Assembly (NCBI RefSeq): GCF_000188055.2 | Contig: NZ_AEUZ02000001.1 | Span: 944,001-1,008,000, forward strand | Length of the DNA stretch: 64,000 bases | Origin: Streptococcus urinalis 2285-97 | Lineage (GTDB): Bacteria; Bacillota; Bacilli; Lactobacillales; Streptococcaceae | Direction of reading: 5' to 3' | Shown: in pieces, positions 20,950-30,656 of the stretch | Layout: every line of letters starts with the position of its first letter | How positions within the stretch are numbered: position 1 is the first letter of the stretch | The notes under the pieces: generated by a model | The model's database searches: none | What the model was told of the DNA's origin: nothing | What the model saw: only the letters and a program-made list of their open reading frames with translations | Program-made: the position numbers and the translations under genes

Positions 20950-22221
20950 TTGGTAAAACCGATAAAAACACAATCAAATTTTATTGAAGCAATTGATGTC
21001 ATTCTCTCTTCTGGAAAAATTTTATTAGAAAGTGGCTCGGAGATTTATCGTGTCGAAGAGACTATGGCACATATGGCTTCCAGTTTAAACCTCAAAGATT
21101 TTGAAGCTTATGTGGTTAATAGAGGAATCATAGCTTCTGGTTACAATCAATTGGGACAGAAAGAAGCTAAAGTCTTAAATGTTGGTGAGCCAGTGTTTCA
21201 TCTTGGTAAGTTAGAAGCTGTCAATCAACTATCAAGACAAATTGTATCAGAAAAAATAACATCCATTCCTCTTATTAAGCAAAAGCTTGATTCTATAAAC
21301 CATATGAAAGATTATAGTACATTTGCGAGTCTTCTTTCTTATTTTATAGGTGCTAGTAGTTTTTCATTAGCATTAAGTTCTTCTTTTGAAGATTCTCTTT
21401 TTGCTGGACTAGCAGGATTATTAATAGGTATTTTATTCCATTACATTAGGGATAAAATTCATACCGAATATTTATTGACCATTTTGGGAAGTTCTATTGC
21501 AACTTTTATCGTTAATATTTTGTATATTTTTGGGATTGGTGAACATAGAAGTCTAATCATACTTGGTGCCTTAATGGTACTTATTCCTGGTGGACTGTTT
21601 GTTAATGCTATCCGAGAATTTTCTCAAAATAATTTTACAACGGGTATTTCATTGATAATGTCAGCTATATTGATTTGTATTTCTATTTCAGTAGGTGTTG
21701 TTGTTACCATTGAGTTAATACCTTCAGCTGACCAGATGACTACGACATTTACAAATCATACCAACAATTTTTGGACCTATTTATGGCGAGCATCAATGGC
21801 AGGTGTGGGTACCATAGCTTTCTCATTATTGTATCATGTTCCGAAACGTTATTTTATTGATTTAGGAATGTTAGGTGCTTTATCTTGGCTTATCTACCTA
21901 TTTGTTTCATCTAACTCTAAATGGAATGCATTAGCAGTCTTTTTATCTAGTTTATTTGTTTTGTTAGTTTCACGGTCATTGTCTAAAAAAAGGCAATGTC
22001 CTATGACACTTTTTATTTCAACAAGTATGTTTCCACTTATTCCTGGATTAAGTCTATATAGAGCAGTCTATTTTATGATAACAGGTTCTGAGGCATTGGC
22101 TATTGACTATTTTAGAGCTTGTTTTGTAACAGCATTTACCATTGCTATCTCAATTTCAATAGTGCAACAATTACCTCGAAAATTATTTAATGTAAAACGA
22201 AAAAAACAAAAAGTCACCTAA
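20950..22221 (+). CDS. ThrE-type threonine/serine exporter, fused two-domain form
   Basis: This 423-residue membrane protein joins the N-terminal ThrE domain (about 15-260; SGKILLESGSEIYRVEETM, then MVLIPGGLFVNAIREF) to the ThrE_2 domain (about 275-410; STSMFPLIPGLSLYRAVYF). The family exports threonine and serine; substrate here is inferred. The start is a TTG at 20950 with AAGGGAG eight bases upstream. An imperfect terminator overlaps its stop codon. It is intact and directly precedes the degraded heme locus. Confidence 0.82.
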   Translation: MVKPIKTQSNFIEAIDVILSSGKILLESGSEIYRVEETMAHMASSLNLKDFEAYVVNRGIIASGYNQLGQKEAKVLNVGEPVFHLGKLEAVNQLSRQIVSEKITSIPLIKQKLDSINHMKDYSTFASLLSYFIGASSFSLALSSSFEDSLFAGLAGLLIGILFHYIRDKIHTEYLLTILGSSIATFIVNILYIFGIGEHRSLIILGALMVLIPGGLFVNAIREFSQNNFTTGISLIMSAILICISISVGVVVTIELIPSADQMTTTFTNHTNNFWTYLWRASMAGVGTIAFSLLYHVPKRYFIDLGMLGALSWLIYLFVSSNSKWNALAVFLSSLFVLLVSRSLSKKRQCPMTLFISTSMFPLIPGLSLYRAVYFMITGSEALAIDYFRACFVTAFTIAISISIVQQLPRKLFNVKRKKQKVT

Positions 22222-22240
22222 ATGGGTGTCTTTTTTTAGA
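22205..22240 (+). terminator. Terminator overlapping the end of the ThrE-like gene
   Basis: AAAGTCACC/GGGTGTCTTT form a stem with one mismatch around the TAA, followed by T7. Confidence 0.7.
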
Positions 22241-22344
22241 AACTTGTCATTCATTTCAACAAAAACTATAATAGCAATAGAAGATTGCGAAGTAGCGATG
22301 ACAAATTTAAATTTATTATTTTCCATTGATGATAGTTATGTTGA

Positions 22345-22446
22345 TCAACATCTCTTAAAAATAATAAAACACACCTATTTTTAGGACTTTCTAGCTTTGC
22401 TATTGTATTAATTGGTTTAATATTTGGAAAGAAAAAGTGGTTTTAA
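22345..22446 (+). pseudogene. Probable C-terminal tail of a deleted shr (heme receptor) gene
   Basis: A 33-codon open end (TSLKNNKTHLFLGLSSFAIV, then LIGLIFGKKKWF and TAA) has the shape of a C-terminal membrane anchor with basic tail. It ends 15 bases before shp, exactly where shr lies in Streptococcus pyogenes. No start codon is present and the frame is closed upstream, so this would be all that remains of a gene of over 3.5 kb. Identity is inferred from position and from the anchor pattern, not from a distinctive domain. Confidence 0.45.
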
Positions 22447-22461
22447 AAAAATAGGAGAAGT

Positions 22462-23283
22462 ATGTCGCATTTTAAAAAACGAGTTATGTTAATAATGACT
22501 CTAATAGTTTCAGTATGTTTTATTGGTTTGGAAAATAGTTTTGTTGAAAATAAAAGAACTTTTAATTGTACCATTGAACGTCATTATAGACATCCAGTAT
22601 CTTGAACAATTGAAGATAGTGGCGGAGAAAAATCGTTTGAACTGGGTCAAAGTATGGTTGAAATTGTGATTAATCCTTCAGGCATAATTGAAGAAGATAG
22701 TTCAGGACAGTTATTTTTAACCTTTAGGATGAGCTTAACTGATTTTTCAAGTCAATACCAATTTTCAACTCAAGAAGCTGGTAAGGGGCCATTCTATTCT
22801 GTAAGTGAAGAACTAGTGGGTACTGGAAGTGACTCTAATGGTTCCACAAAAGATATCAAAATTCCAATTTCAGATATCAATGCTGTTATTAGAGTATCAA
22901 TGTTTGTAGAGCCTATGGGGAGGAGTGTTGTTTATTATTTAAGTTTTAGTCAGCTATCAGAGATTCAATCTCAAGAAGCAAAAATACCTGAAAGTCAAAG
23001 AGCAGTGCCTGAGCAGATCAAACCTAATCTTGATAAAGAGTCAGGTAAAGAAATCGATAAAACGAGTCATCCTAAAAGTCAAGATAAGAAAACAAAACAT
23101 CATTCAAAATCACAAAAAGCATCAAAAGTAGTTGGTTTAGAAATATCTCACAGAAGAAATAAGCAGAAAACCCAGTCGCCAAATAAAAGACATTTCATTC
23201 AATTTATTTATTACCTTCCAACAGTAATTTTGATTTTATCTGCATTTATCTGGCTGTTAATCAAGAAAAGGCAAATCAAATGA
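22462..23283 (+). pseudogene. shp: Cell-surface heme-binding protein Shp, interrupted by TGA
   Basis: From an ATG at 22462 behind AGGAG the frame reads a signal peptide and CTIERHYRHPVS, then TGA at 22603-22605 (codon 48), then continues in frame (TIEDSGGEKSFELGQSMVE) to 23283, 273 residues in all. Shp of group A streptococci has Gly at the stop position, pointing to GGA to TGA. The NEAT-like heme domain (VEPMGRSVVYYLS block), Lys/Ser-rich linker, C-terminal membrane helix and RQIK tail remain. Shp takes heme from Shr and hands it to SiaA. Restart at 22654 would give a protein without signal peptide and lacking part of the heme domain. The stop overlaps the siaA start. Confidence 0.87.
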
Positions 23284-24153
23284 TGAAATTAATAAAAAGT
23301 TTATGCTTCATTTTTGTTGGTGTTTTAGTAACTGCATGTGTGAATCAACATCCTAAAATATCAAATTCTCCAACAAAATCACATCGATTAATTGCAACCT
23401 CAGTTGCTATTTCTGAAATATGTGATCGTCTTCATTTGGATTTAGTTGGTGTAACAGATACCAAAGCCTATCGCTTACCGAAAAGGTATGAAAATGTTAA
23501 ACGAGTTGGTCTACCGATGAATCCAGATATGGAGGTTATTTCTTCATTAAAGCCCGATTTAGTGCTAAGTCCTTCTTCTCTTAAGGATGATTTGGAACCA
23601 AAATATAAAACAATAAAGGTTAATTATGGTTTTTTAAATTTGACAAGTGTAGAAGGAATGTTTCAATCCATTTTGGATTTAGGCCATCAGTATGATCGTG
23701 AAAAAGATCTAAGAAGTTGGTTCGTGACTATCAACAATTCTACCAAAAATTTAAAAAACAACATTATCCTAAAAGCAAACCTAAAGTACTGATATTGATG
23801 GGGTTACCTGGTAGTTACTTAGTTGCTACTAATCAATCTTATGTTGGTAATCTTGTTGAATTGTCCGGTGGTGAAAATTTCTTTAATTCTGATGACAAGG
23901 AATTTTTAACTGTTAATCTAGAAGCGATGTTATCACAAAAACCTGATATTATTCTACGAACGTCACATGATATGCCAGATAAAGTAAAAAAATGTTTCAT
24001 TCAGAATTTAAAGAAAATGACATTTGGCAACATTTTGATGTTGTGAAAAATAATAAAGTTTATGATTTAGACAATCATTTATTTGGGATGAGTGCAAAAC
24101 TAAATTATAAAGAGGCTATGTTAGACTTATCAAAGTATTTTAATGAAAAATAA
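23280..24153 (+). pseudogene. siaA: Heme-binding lipoprotein SiaA/HtsA, two frameshifts
   Basis: The reading frame starts as a lipoprotein (MMKLIKSLCFIFVGVLVTAC with lipobox VTAC) of the FecB/periplasmic-binding type, shifts once between about 23700 and 23716, continues as LVRDYQQFYQKF...KVLILMGLPGSYLVATNQSY, shifts again at a run of seven A (23986-23992), and ends with NDIWQHFDVVKNNKVYDLDN. Both lesions have the sign of single-base losses. Joined, the three pieces give about 291 residues, the normal size of SiaA, which receives heme from Shp and delivers it to SiaBC. The shared order and ATGA overlap with shp confirm the locus. Confidence 0.88.
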
Positions 24154-24162
24154 GGAAGGTTT

Positions 24163-25155
24163 ATGAATTACTTTACTAAAGTAAATAAAACACTGTTAGC
24201 TTTTATCATTTTGCCAATTTTACTCATTATGCTAATTTATTATGCTATGACTATTGGTGGTTTAAAACTTTCTTTTGTCACTATTTTAAAAGGCCTATTT
24301 ATAACTTATAATCGTGACGTTGCTATTATCTATGATATTAGATTTCCGAGAATATTAGTTTCCCTTTTGACAGGTTCAGCATATGCTATTTCTGGGACAC
24401 TTATACAAGTATCTCTAAGAAATGATTTGGCAGATTCAGGATTAATTGGAATTAGTAGTGGCGCAAATGTCATGGCTTTACTAGCAAGCTTATTATTTCC
24501 AGAATCTTATCTGTTTGGTAGTGTTTTTGCTTTTATTGGTGGCTTATTAACCTTTCTGGTGATTACTTTCTTTGCATGGCGACATCATTTTAGTGCCATT
24601 AAGCTATTGTTAGTTGGTATTGCATTGAATAGTTTTTTAATTGGTTTAGGTCAATTTTTAACCTCTTTATCAAGTATTACAAGATCAAATAAGTCAGCTT
24701 TAATGATGGAAACACTAAGTCAGAAAACTTGGCACGATATTCATTGGTTTGCACCTATTATTTTATGTGTGATCTTACTTTCTCTGTCACAAATCAAGAA
24801 TTGCAAATTTTTGATGTTTGATGACAAATTATTGAGCTCACTTGGTGTTAACACTAATAAGTTAAGATTAAAGGTCTCTTTTTTAGCAGTTCTCCTTGCA
24901 GCACTAGCAACTGCTTTAGTTGGCTTAGTTTCCTTTTTAGGGTTGATTGTACCGCATATTGGCAGGTTAATAATAGGAAATCGTTTCCATTATTTAATCC
25001 CTTTTTATGGTCTATGTGGAGCTTTTCTCTTTCTCTTAGCAGATACAATTGGAAGATCTATTTTTTATCCTCTTGAAATCAGTCCTATAATGATAATGAA
25101 TATTATTGGTGGACCAATTTTTATTTTATTACTAACAAGGAGTAAATGGGAATAA
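24163..25155 (+). CDS. siaB: Heme ABC transporter permease SiaB/HtsB
   Basis: This 330-residue FecCD/BtuC-type permease has about ten membrane segments. Family marks are YDIRFPRILVSLLTGSAYAI, GLIGISSGANVMALLASL, the GxxxxxxFLGLIVPHIGRLI coupling region and ADTIGRSIFYPLEISPI. AAGGAAG precedes its ATG by six bases. It is open, although its binding protein SiaA next to it is broken. Confidence 0.92.
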   Translation: MNYFTKVNKTLLAFIILPILLIMLIYYAMTIGGLKLSFVTILKGLFITYNRDVAIIYDIRFPRILVSLLTGSAYAISGTLIQVSLRNDLADSGLIGISSGANVMALLASLLFPESYLFGSVFAFIGGLLTFLVITFFAWRHHFSAIKLLLVGIALNSFLIGLGQFLTSLSSITRSNKSALMMETLSQKTWHDIHWFAPIILCVILLSLSQIKNCKFLMFDDKLLSSLGVNTNKLRLKVSFLAVLLAALATALVGLVSFLGLIVPHIGRLIIGNRFHYLIPFYGLCGAFLFLLADTIGRSIFYPLEISPIMIMNIIGGPIFILLLTRSKWE

Positions 25156-25916
25156 TGTCAGAAGACTTTATTGTAGTAGCAGAACATTTGGCTTATGCCT
25201 ATCCAAATAAAAGGGTTTTAAAAGACATCAATTTCAAAATTTTAAAAGGTAGTATTACAACATTTATTGGTGCAAATGGTTCAGGTAAATCAACACTCTT
25301 TCAAATACTAACGAAGAATTTAAAAAGTCAGATGGGGAGTGCCTTGATTCACCAAAATAATATAGAGACTCTCAAATTGAAAGAATTTTCACATATGGTG
25401 GCTTCAGTTCAGCAATATCATCAAAATATCGATAATATAACTGTTTTTGATCTGGTAAGTCTAGGACATCAGGCTAAAAAATCAATTTTTCAAAGACTAA
25501 ATAAAAATGATTTGGAAAATAACAATTGGGCAATTGAAGTTACTCAACTTCAAAACTTAAAAACGTGTTTTTTTAGTCAATTATCTGGAGGAGAAAAACA
25601 ACGCGTTTGGTTAGCTTTAGCTTTAGCACAAAAAACAGAGATATTAATATTAGATGAACCAACGACCTATCTGGATATGAAATATCAAATAGATTTTCTA
25701 AAACTCATCCAAAAAATAAATAGAGAATTTAAAATCACTATATTGATGATTCTACATGATATAAATCAAGCCATCACTTTTTCAGATACTGTTATCGGTC
25801 TAAAAAACGGTAAATGTCTTTCAAGAAATTTAAAGACTGACTCAATTGATGAACAGTTTATCGAAACGATATTTAACGTCAATTTACCTATTATTGACTA
25901 TAAAGGAAAAAAATAA
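25146..25916 (+). CDS. siaC: Heme ABC transporter ATP-binding protein SiaC/HtsC
   Basis: This 256-residue ATPase belongs with iron-siderophore/heme importers: Walker A GANGSGKST, signature LSGGEKQRVW and Walker B ILILDEPTTYLDM, with switch His in MILHDINQA. It overlaps the siaB end. Two ATGs (25146 and 25155) flank the best spacing from AAGGAG, so the exact start is uncertain by three codons. It is intact. Confidence 0.92.
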   Translation: MGIMSEDFIVVAEHLAYAYPNKRVLKDINFKILKGSITTFIGANGSGKSTLFQILTKNLKSQMGSALIHQNNIETLKLKEFSHMVASVQQYHQNIDNITVFDLVSLGHQAKKSIFQRLNKNDLENNNWAIEVTQLQNLKTCFFSQLSGGEKQRVWLALALAQKTEILILDEPTTYLDMKYQIDFLKLIQKINREFKITILMILHDINQAITFSDTVIGLKNGKCLSRNLKTDSIDEQFIETIFNVNLPIIDYKGKK

Positions 25917-26009
25917 TAATAACATCCTCCTGATATCGGGAGGTTTAGAGAGGATACTCAATTAATGACTCTTGAAAATAAAGAGTATTCAACATAATTA
26001 AAAAGGACT

Positions 26010-27735
26010 ATTTTAAAAAAACTCAAACATTTAGTGAAACCTAAAATGCATTATCTTTATTGGGCTTCATTATTAGCGTGGTTCCAATTTTTATCACGAA
26101 TTATATGTTTTTATATTATTGCTCAACTTTTTAATGCTTTCGTTCATCATCAACACGTTAATGTATTAAAACATGCTATATTGCTTTTTGGAATAAGTAT
26201 AATTGGTTTTATTATTTCATTATTTGCCAAAAATCTACAAGGCATCTTATCTCAATATGCGCGTGATCACTTAAAAAAATCATTTTTAGAATCTTTTAAA
26301 AAGAAGTATTCATCATTTTCATCAAAGACAAATGCAGATATCTATAATCTTGTTTCACAAGGAATAGATAGTTTAGATACTTATTATTCGCATTATCTCT
26401 CGTCATCACTAAGAACACTATTTAATTGTCTAACAATACTAGTCATTGTGATCTTGATTTTTCCACTAGGAGGCATTATATTTTTAGTGATATTACCATT
26501 AATACCAATTTCTATTAAGTTAATGCAGAAACGATCACAAAAGATTATGAAACATTATTGGCAAACCTATATGGATGTGGGTAATCTTTTTATGGATGAT
26601 TTAGAAGGATTAAATACGCTTTATTCTTATCAAGTGGATGAAAGATACGAAATTGAGTTTATTAAAAAAAGCAGAAGCATTTCGAAAAGCAACAATGCAA
26701 CTTTTAGCATTCCAATTACAAGCTGTCGGATATATGGATGCCGTTATGTATTTAGGCATTGGGTTGTCTGGTTTCACTGAGGCGATTTTTGTTAGTCAAT
26801 TGCAACTTTCCCTCGGCCACTTTCTATTTTTTATCCTATTAGCGACAGAATTTTTTGTTCCCATAAGAGAACAAAGTTACGGAATGCACCTTGTTATGAT
26901 GAATACCAAAATAGCTGATAGGATTTTTTCATTCCTAGATTCAGAAGTGCTCAAAGAAAAAACTGAAGAATGCCACCTAAAAAGCTTTGATAATGTTTTG
27001 ATTAAACAGCTTAGTTTTCAATATGATGAAACGGTATTAATTAATGGACTAAATGTAAAATTTGAAAGAGGAAAAATAACAGCAATAGTTGGAAAATCTG
27101 GATTAGGAAAGTCAACACTTTCTCAATTATTACAAGGAAATCAAGTTATTCCAGAAAAAACAATATTTTTGGGTGATCAAGATATCAGTTATTTCTCAAG
27201 AGAGCAAATTTGTCAGGAAATCATTTGTGTTTCAAATAATTCATATTTGTTCAATAAAAGTATCTATTTTAACTTAACATTAGGGAGTGAGATGACAAAA
27301 TCACAATTAATCAAATGGCTGGAAGATCATCAGTTACTTCAATTTATATGGCAATTACCTGATGGGATAGACACAAATGTGGGTGAAAATGGGACACAGT
27401 TATCAACGGGGCAAAGACAGCAATTATTATGTGTCAGAGCACTTCTTGCAAAAAGATCACTCTATATATTTGATGAGGTGACATCTAGTGTGGATTCAGA
27501 GACTGAACAAAGTCTTTTAAAAATCATAAAATTAATCTCAAAAAAAGCTATCGTCGTTTTTATCACTCATAAGACTAGACTTATTAAAGAAATGAATCAT
27601 GTTATTTATTTTGATCCTAATCATTCACAAATTTGTTCGACAGCAAATCAATTATATCGAACACAATCAAGCTTCAGAGATTTGGCAGATTGGCAAGAAC
27701 GATTGGAGGAGAGTTTAGATGCGAAAACAAACTAA
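26010..27735 (+). pseudogene. siaD: ABC exporter-type subunit SiaD, frameshifted
   Basis: The first part (from about 26010 or the GTG at 26034) encodes an ABC transmembrane domain with some six helices, ending GNLFMDDLEGLNTLYSYQVD. At a run of seven A (26664-26670) the frame shifts by one inserted base; the continuation (KKAEAFRKATMQLLAFQLQA) carries the rest of the membrane domain and the ATPase: GKSGLGKST, LSTGQRQQL and SLYIFDEVTSSVD. Joined length is about 565-575 residues. The frame upstream of 26034 is open to an ATT at 26010 placed shortly after AAAAGGA, which could be a mutated ATG. Position after siaABC matches siaD in group A streptococci. Confidence 0.82.
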
Positions 27736-29405
27736 CAATTCATTTAAAACAATGTTAAAACAGATTATGGGAATAAAATCCTTAGTTCCTTTCTTAGCTT
27801 TGGCAATTTTGTTTGCAATATTGGGATTTATCGTCAGCATCTTTATCCCCTCTTTTCTTGTCATGTTGGGTCTTGATGCTATAAAAGAAAATTCAATCTC
27901 TGTCATAAGCCTCTCTATTTTAGTTATTTTAGCTTTTTCAAGAGGTTTGTGTCGTTATGGCGAACATTTTTTGGTCACTATGTTGTTTTTAAAGTTTTGG
28001 CTAAATATCGTAGAGATATTTTTTCGGCATTGCGTCGGAAAATACCTGCTATACTTGACACAAAAAATAGTGGTGAGCTTTTTAAAATGATTAGCGAAGA
28101 TATTGAAGCAATGGAAATCTTTTTTGCGCACACACTGGCTCCAATTTGTACGGCTTTTTTATCAGCTTTACTCATATTTTTGTATTTTGGACAGTTTAGT
28201 TTGTTACTTTCTTTTATTAGTCTGTCATCCTATTTTGTAATAGCATTTTTAATTCCAGCACTTATGCTAAACGTCTGACTCCTAAAATAAAAAAACTCCA
28301 AAAAGAAAAAGCAGAGTATGTCAATGTGTTTATTGATTCTCTAAATGGGATGTATGATTTAGTGCAATTCCATTGGGAATTAAGAAGATTCTCTGAAATC
28401 CTTCAGAAGAGTCAAAAAGTAAATCATTCTGAGAGAGACTTATCAACAATTCATTATATTCAACAAGTTATCACTTATTTTTGTTTAGCTATCTCGTTAT
28501 TAGTATTCTCAATAGTCGTTTTAATAGGAATCAATACTGGTCATATTAACCTTGAAAATGGTATTATATTAGTAATTGTTTTTACGTCTTCTTTTGCACC
28601 ATTTTTAGAATTGAGTCGATTACCTTTAGGGTTAAAAAAAGCTTTAAACGCAGCTGAACATATACTAAAAATAGTAGAAGAAGTAATGCCTATCAAAAAA
28701 GGACATCACCAACTTGATCAAATGAAATCTATCATTTTTGAAGATGTTACGTTTTCTTATCCTAATAGATCAAGAGATGTGATAAGAAATCTTAATCTTA
28801 TTGTAGAAAAACCAATTATTATTGGGATAAAAGGACAATCTGGTGCTGGTAAAACCACTATTATGAAACTCATAATGAGATGGTATGATAAGCAAATAGG
28901 GAATCTTTATTTAAATGATTTTGAAATAGAAACATTAGATCCTAGAAAGCTTCAAAATAAAATTGCCTTTGTTCCACAAGTCCCTAAATTGTTTCATCAA
29001 ACCCTTAGAGAAAACCTTGTTTTTGCTAATAATAAAATCAGTGATCAAGCTATTTTTGAGATGGCATCTGATCTTGATTTGACGGACAAATTATTATCTT
29101 TACCACATGGTTTAGATACTGTTTTAGATGGTAAAATCGTATTTTCTGATGGTGAAAAGCAACGACTAGAAATCTTAAGAGCCTTGATTAAGGATGCTGA
29201 TTGTTATCTTTTTGATGAACCAACCGCAAATCTTGATTCTCTAAATGAAGCTAGATTTTTGAAGGTAGTTAATAAATACTGTAAAGGCATAGTTATTATT
29301 ATTAGTCACAGAGCATCAACTTTATCTGTAGCTGATAAGATTTTAACATTAAATCAAAATAAACTTGAAGAGGTAATACGAGAAAATGAACAAATTGAAA
29401 GTTAA
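27719..29405 (+). pseudogene. siaE: ABC exporter-type subunit SiaE, two frameshifts
   Basis: An ATG inside the end of siaD begins a membrane domain (IVSIFIPSFLVMLGLDAI) that loses frame at a run of six T (27967-27972), resumes as FFGHYVVFKVLAKYRRDIFS, and loses frame again between about 28230 and 28262 before AKRLTPKIKKLQKEKAEYVN. Both are net single-base deletions. The last part includes a complete ATPase: GQSGAGKTT, SDGEKQRLE and CYLFDEPTANLD. Joined length is about 560 residues. It would pair with SiaD as a heterodimer. The open 3' part (28326-29405) alone lacks most of the membrane domain. Confidence 0.83.
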
Positions 29406-29979
29406 TGATATTATGACAATTGGAGCACTTTCTGCCTTATATTTTATTTGTGTTGGTATAGGTACATTACTTGGTATTCCTTTCGACAAATCTGGAAATA
29501 TGTTTTATGCTCCTGCATTTGCAGCACTTCTTTCTGGAACAGTATATTTGCTAATGATAGCAAAAGTTAAAAAATTTGGAGCTATTACAATCTTAGGGAC
29601 TATTATGGGGATCTTTTTCTTCCTGACAGGACATTTTTTTGCGGCTGTTCTTCCAGCTATTATTTTTGGACTTATAGCTGACTGCATTGCTTTCTTAGGG
29701 AAATACCAATCCAAGTGGATTAATTTATTTTCTTTTATTGTCTTTTCATTTGCTAATAGTGGACCTATTATTTTAATGTGGATTTTAAAAGATATCTACA
29801 TTCAATCACTTCTTGATAAGGGAAAGGATATGTCTTATGTCAATAAAGTCATGTTGGATTTTAACCTTTCAACAATTTCCTGGTTCATCTTTACAGTGGT
29901 TGTAGGAGCTCTTCTTGGTGGTTTATTTGGAAACTCATTACTAAAAAAACATTTTCTAAAATCAGGGATGATTTCATGA
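29386..29979 (+). CDS. siaF: ECF-type transporter substrate-binding membrane subunit SiaF (Trep_Strep family)
   Basis: This 197-residue protein has five or six membrane segments and the start LKVNDIMTIGALSALYFIC typical of the Trep_Strep/MptD group, treated as ECF transporter S components. With siaG (EcfT-like) and siaH (double ATPase) it forms a complete ECF set. In group A streptococci siaFGH is reported to take part in heme uptake. It overlaps siaE and siaG by a few bases and is intact. Confidence 0.82.
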   Translation: MNKLKVNDIMTIGALSALYFICVGIGTLLGIPFDKSGNMFYAPAFAALLSGTVYLLMIAKVKKFGAITILGTIMGIFFFLTGHFFAAVLPAIIFGLIADCIAFLGKYQSKWINLFSFIVFSFANSGPIILMWILKDIYIQSLLDKGKDMSYVNKVMLDFNLSTISWFIFTVVVGALLGGLFGNSLLKKHFLKSGMIS

Positions 29980-30656
29980 AATTAGATGTTAGAACAAAAT
30001 TATTACTTTTAGTATTAGCCAATCTCACATTCTTGTTGAGAACACATTCATTCATTCTTTTGATGATTGGAAGTGTTATGACTGTATTTTTATTTTTAAT
30101 GGGTAGTCAAAAAACGGCCAAACATTACGCAGAAGCTCTATTGTTTATAGTTCTTACAAGTTTCTTTTGGGATAAATTGCCACTTTTTATGGTTAGACCA
30201 ATTTCTATTTTTATCGTTGTTGCCACCTATATTTTACCTTGTTGTATAGCAGCCAGTATTTTGATTAAAACTACTAGTGCTTATGAATTAGTTCATGGTC
30301 TTCGAAAACTACATTTTCCTGAAACGGTCTTATTAACTTTTGCAGTGATGTTACGATTTTTACCTTCCATAAAAGAAGAAACTAGAATCATTCATCAATC
30401 TTTAAAAGTTAGGAGTATTTTTCTACATAAAAGAGATATTCTTTTTCATCCAAAAAGTTATTTTGAATTTTTACTTGTACCTTTGCTGATGTCATTATTG
30501 AGAAAAAGTCGTGATTTAACATTGTCTACATTAACAAAAGGCTTAGCCATTAAAAATCAATCAACAAATTATTATCAATCATCATTTAGCTGGAAAGATT
30601 GGGGTGTACAGATTTGGATTCTAGTTACAATTATCATGATGCTGACGTTCTCCTAA
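29976..30656 (+). CDS. siaG: ECF transporter T component SiaG
   Basis: This 226-residue membrane protein is of the CbiQ/EcfT type: N-terminal KLDVRTKLLLLVLANLTFLL, four or five helices, and the cytoplasmic coupling segment AVMLRFLPSIKEETRIIHQS with KVRS in place of the common xRG motif and TKG in the second. It overlaps siaF by ATGA. It would bridge SiaF to the ATPase SiaH. Intact. Confidence 0.82.
   Translation: MKLDVRTKLLLLVLANLTFLLRTHSFILLMIGSVMTVFLFLMGSQKTAKHYAEALLFIVLTSFFWDKLPLFMVRPISIFIVVATYILPCCIAASILIKTTSAYELVHGLRKLHFPETVLLTFAVMLRFLPSIKEETRIIHQSLKVRSIFLHKRDILFHPKSYFEFLLVPLLMSLLRKSRDLTLSTLTKGLAIKNQSTNYYQSSFSWKDWGVQIWILVTIIMMLTFS

Noticed and set aside
22298..22377. A short plus-strand frame from ATG 22298 as a new gene upstream of shp
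   Set aside because: It has no ribosome site, ends in TAG after about 27 codons and is out of frame with the anchor-like tail; it is treated as part of the degraded region.
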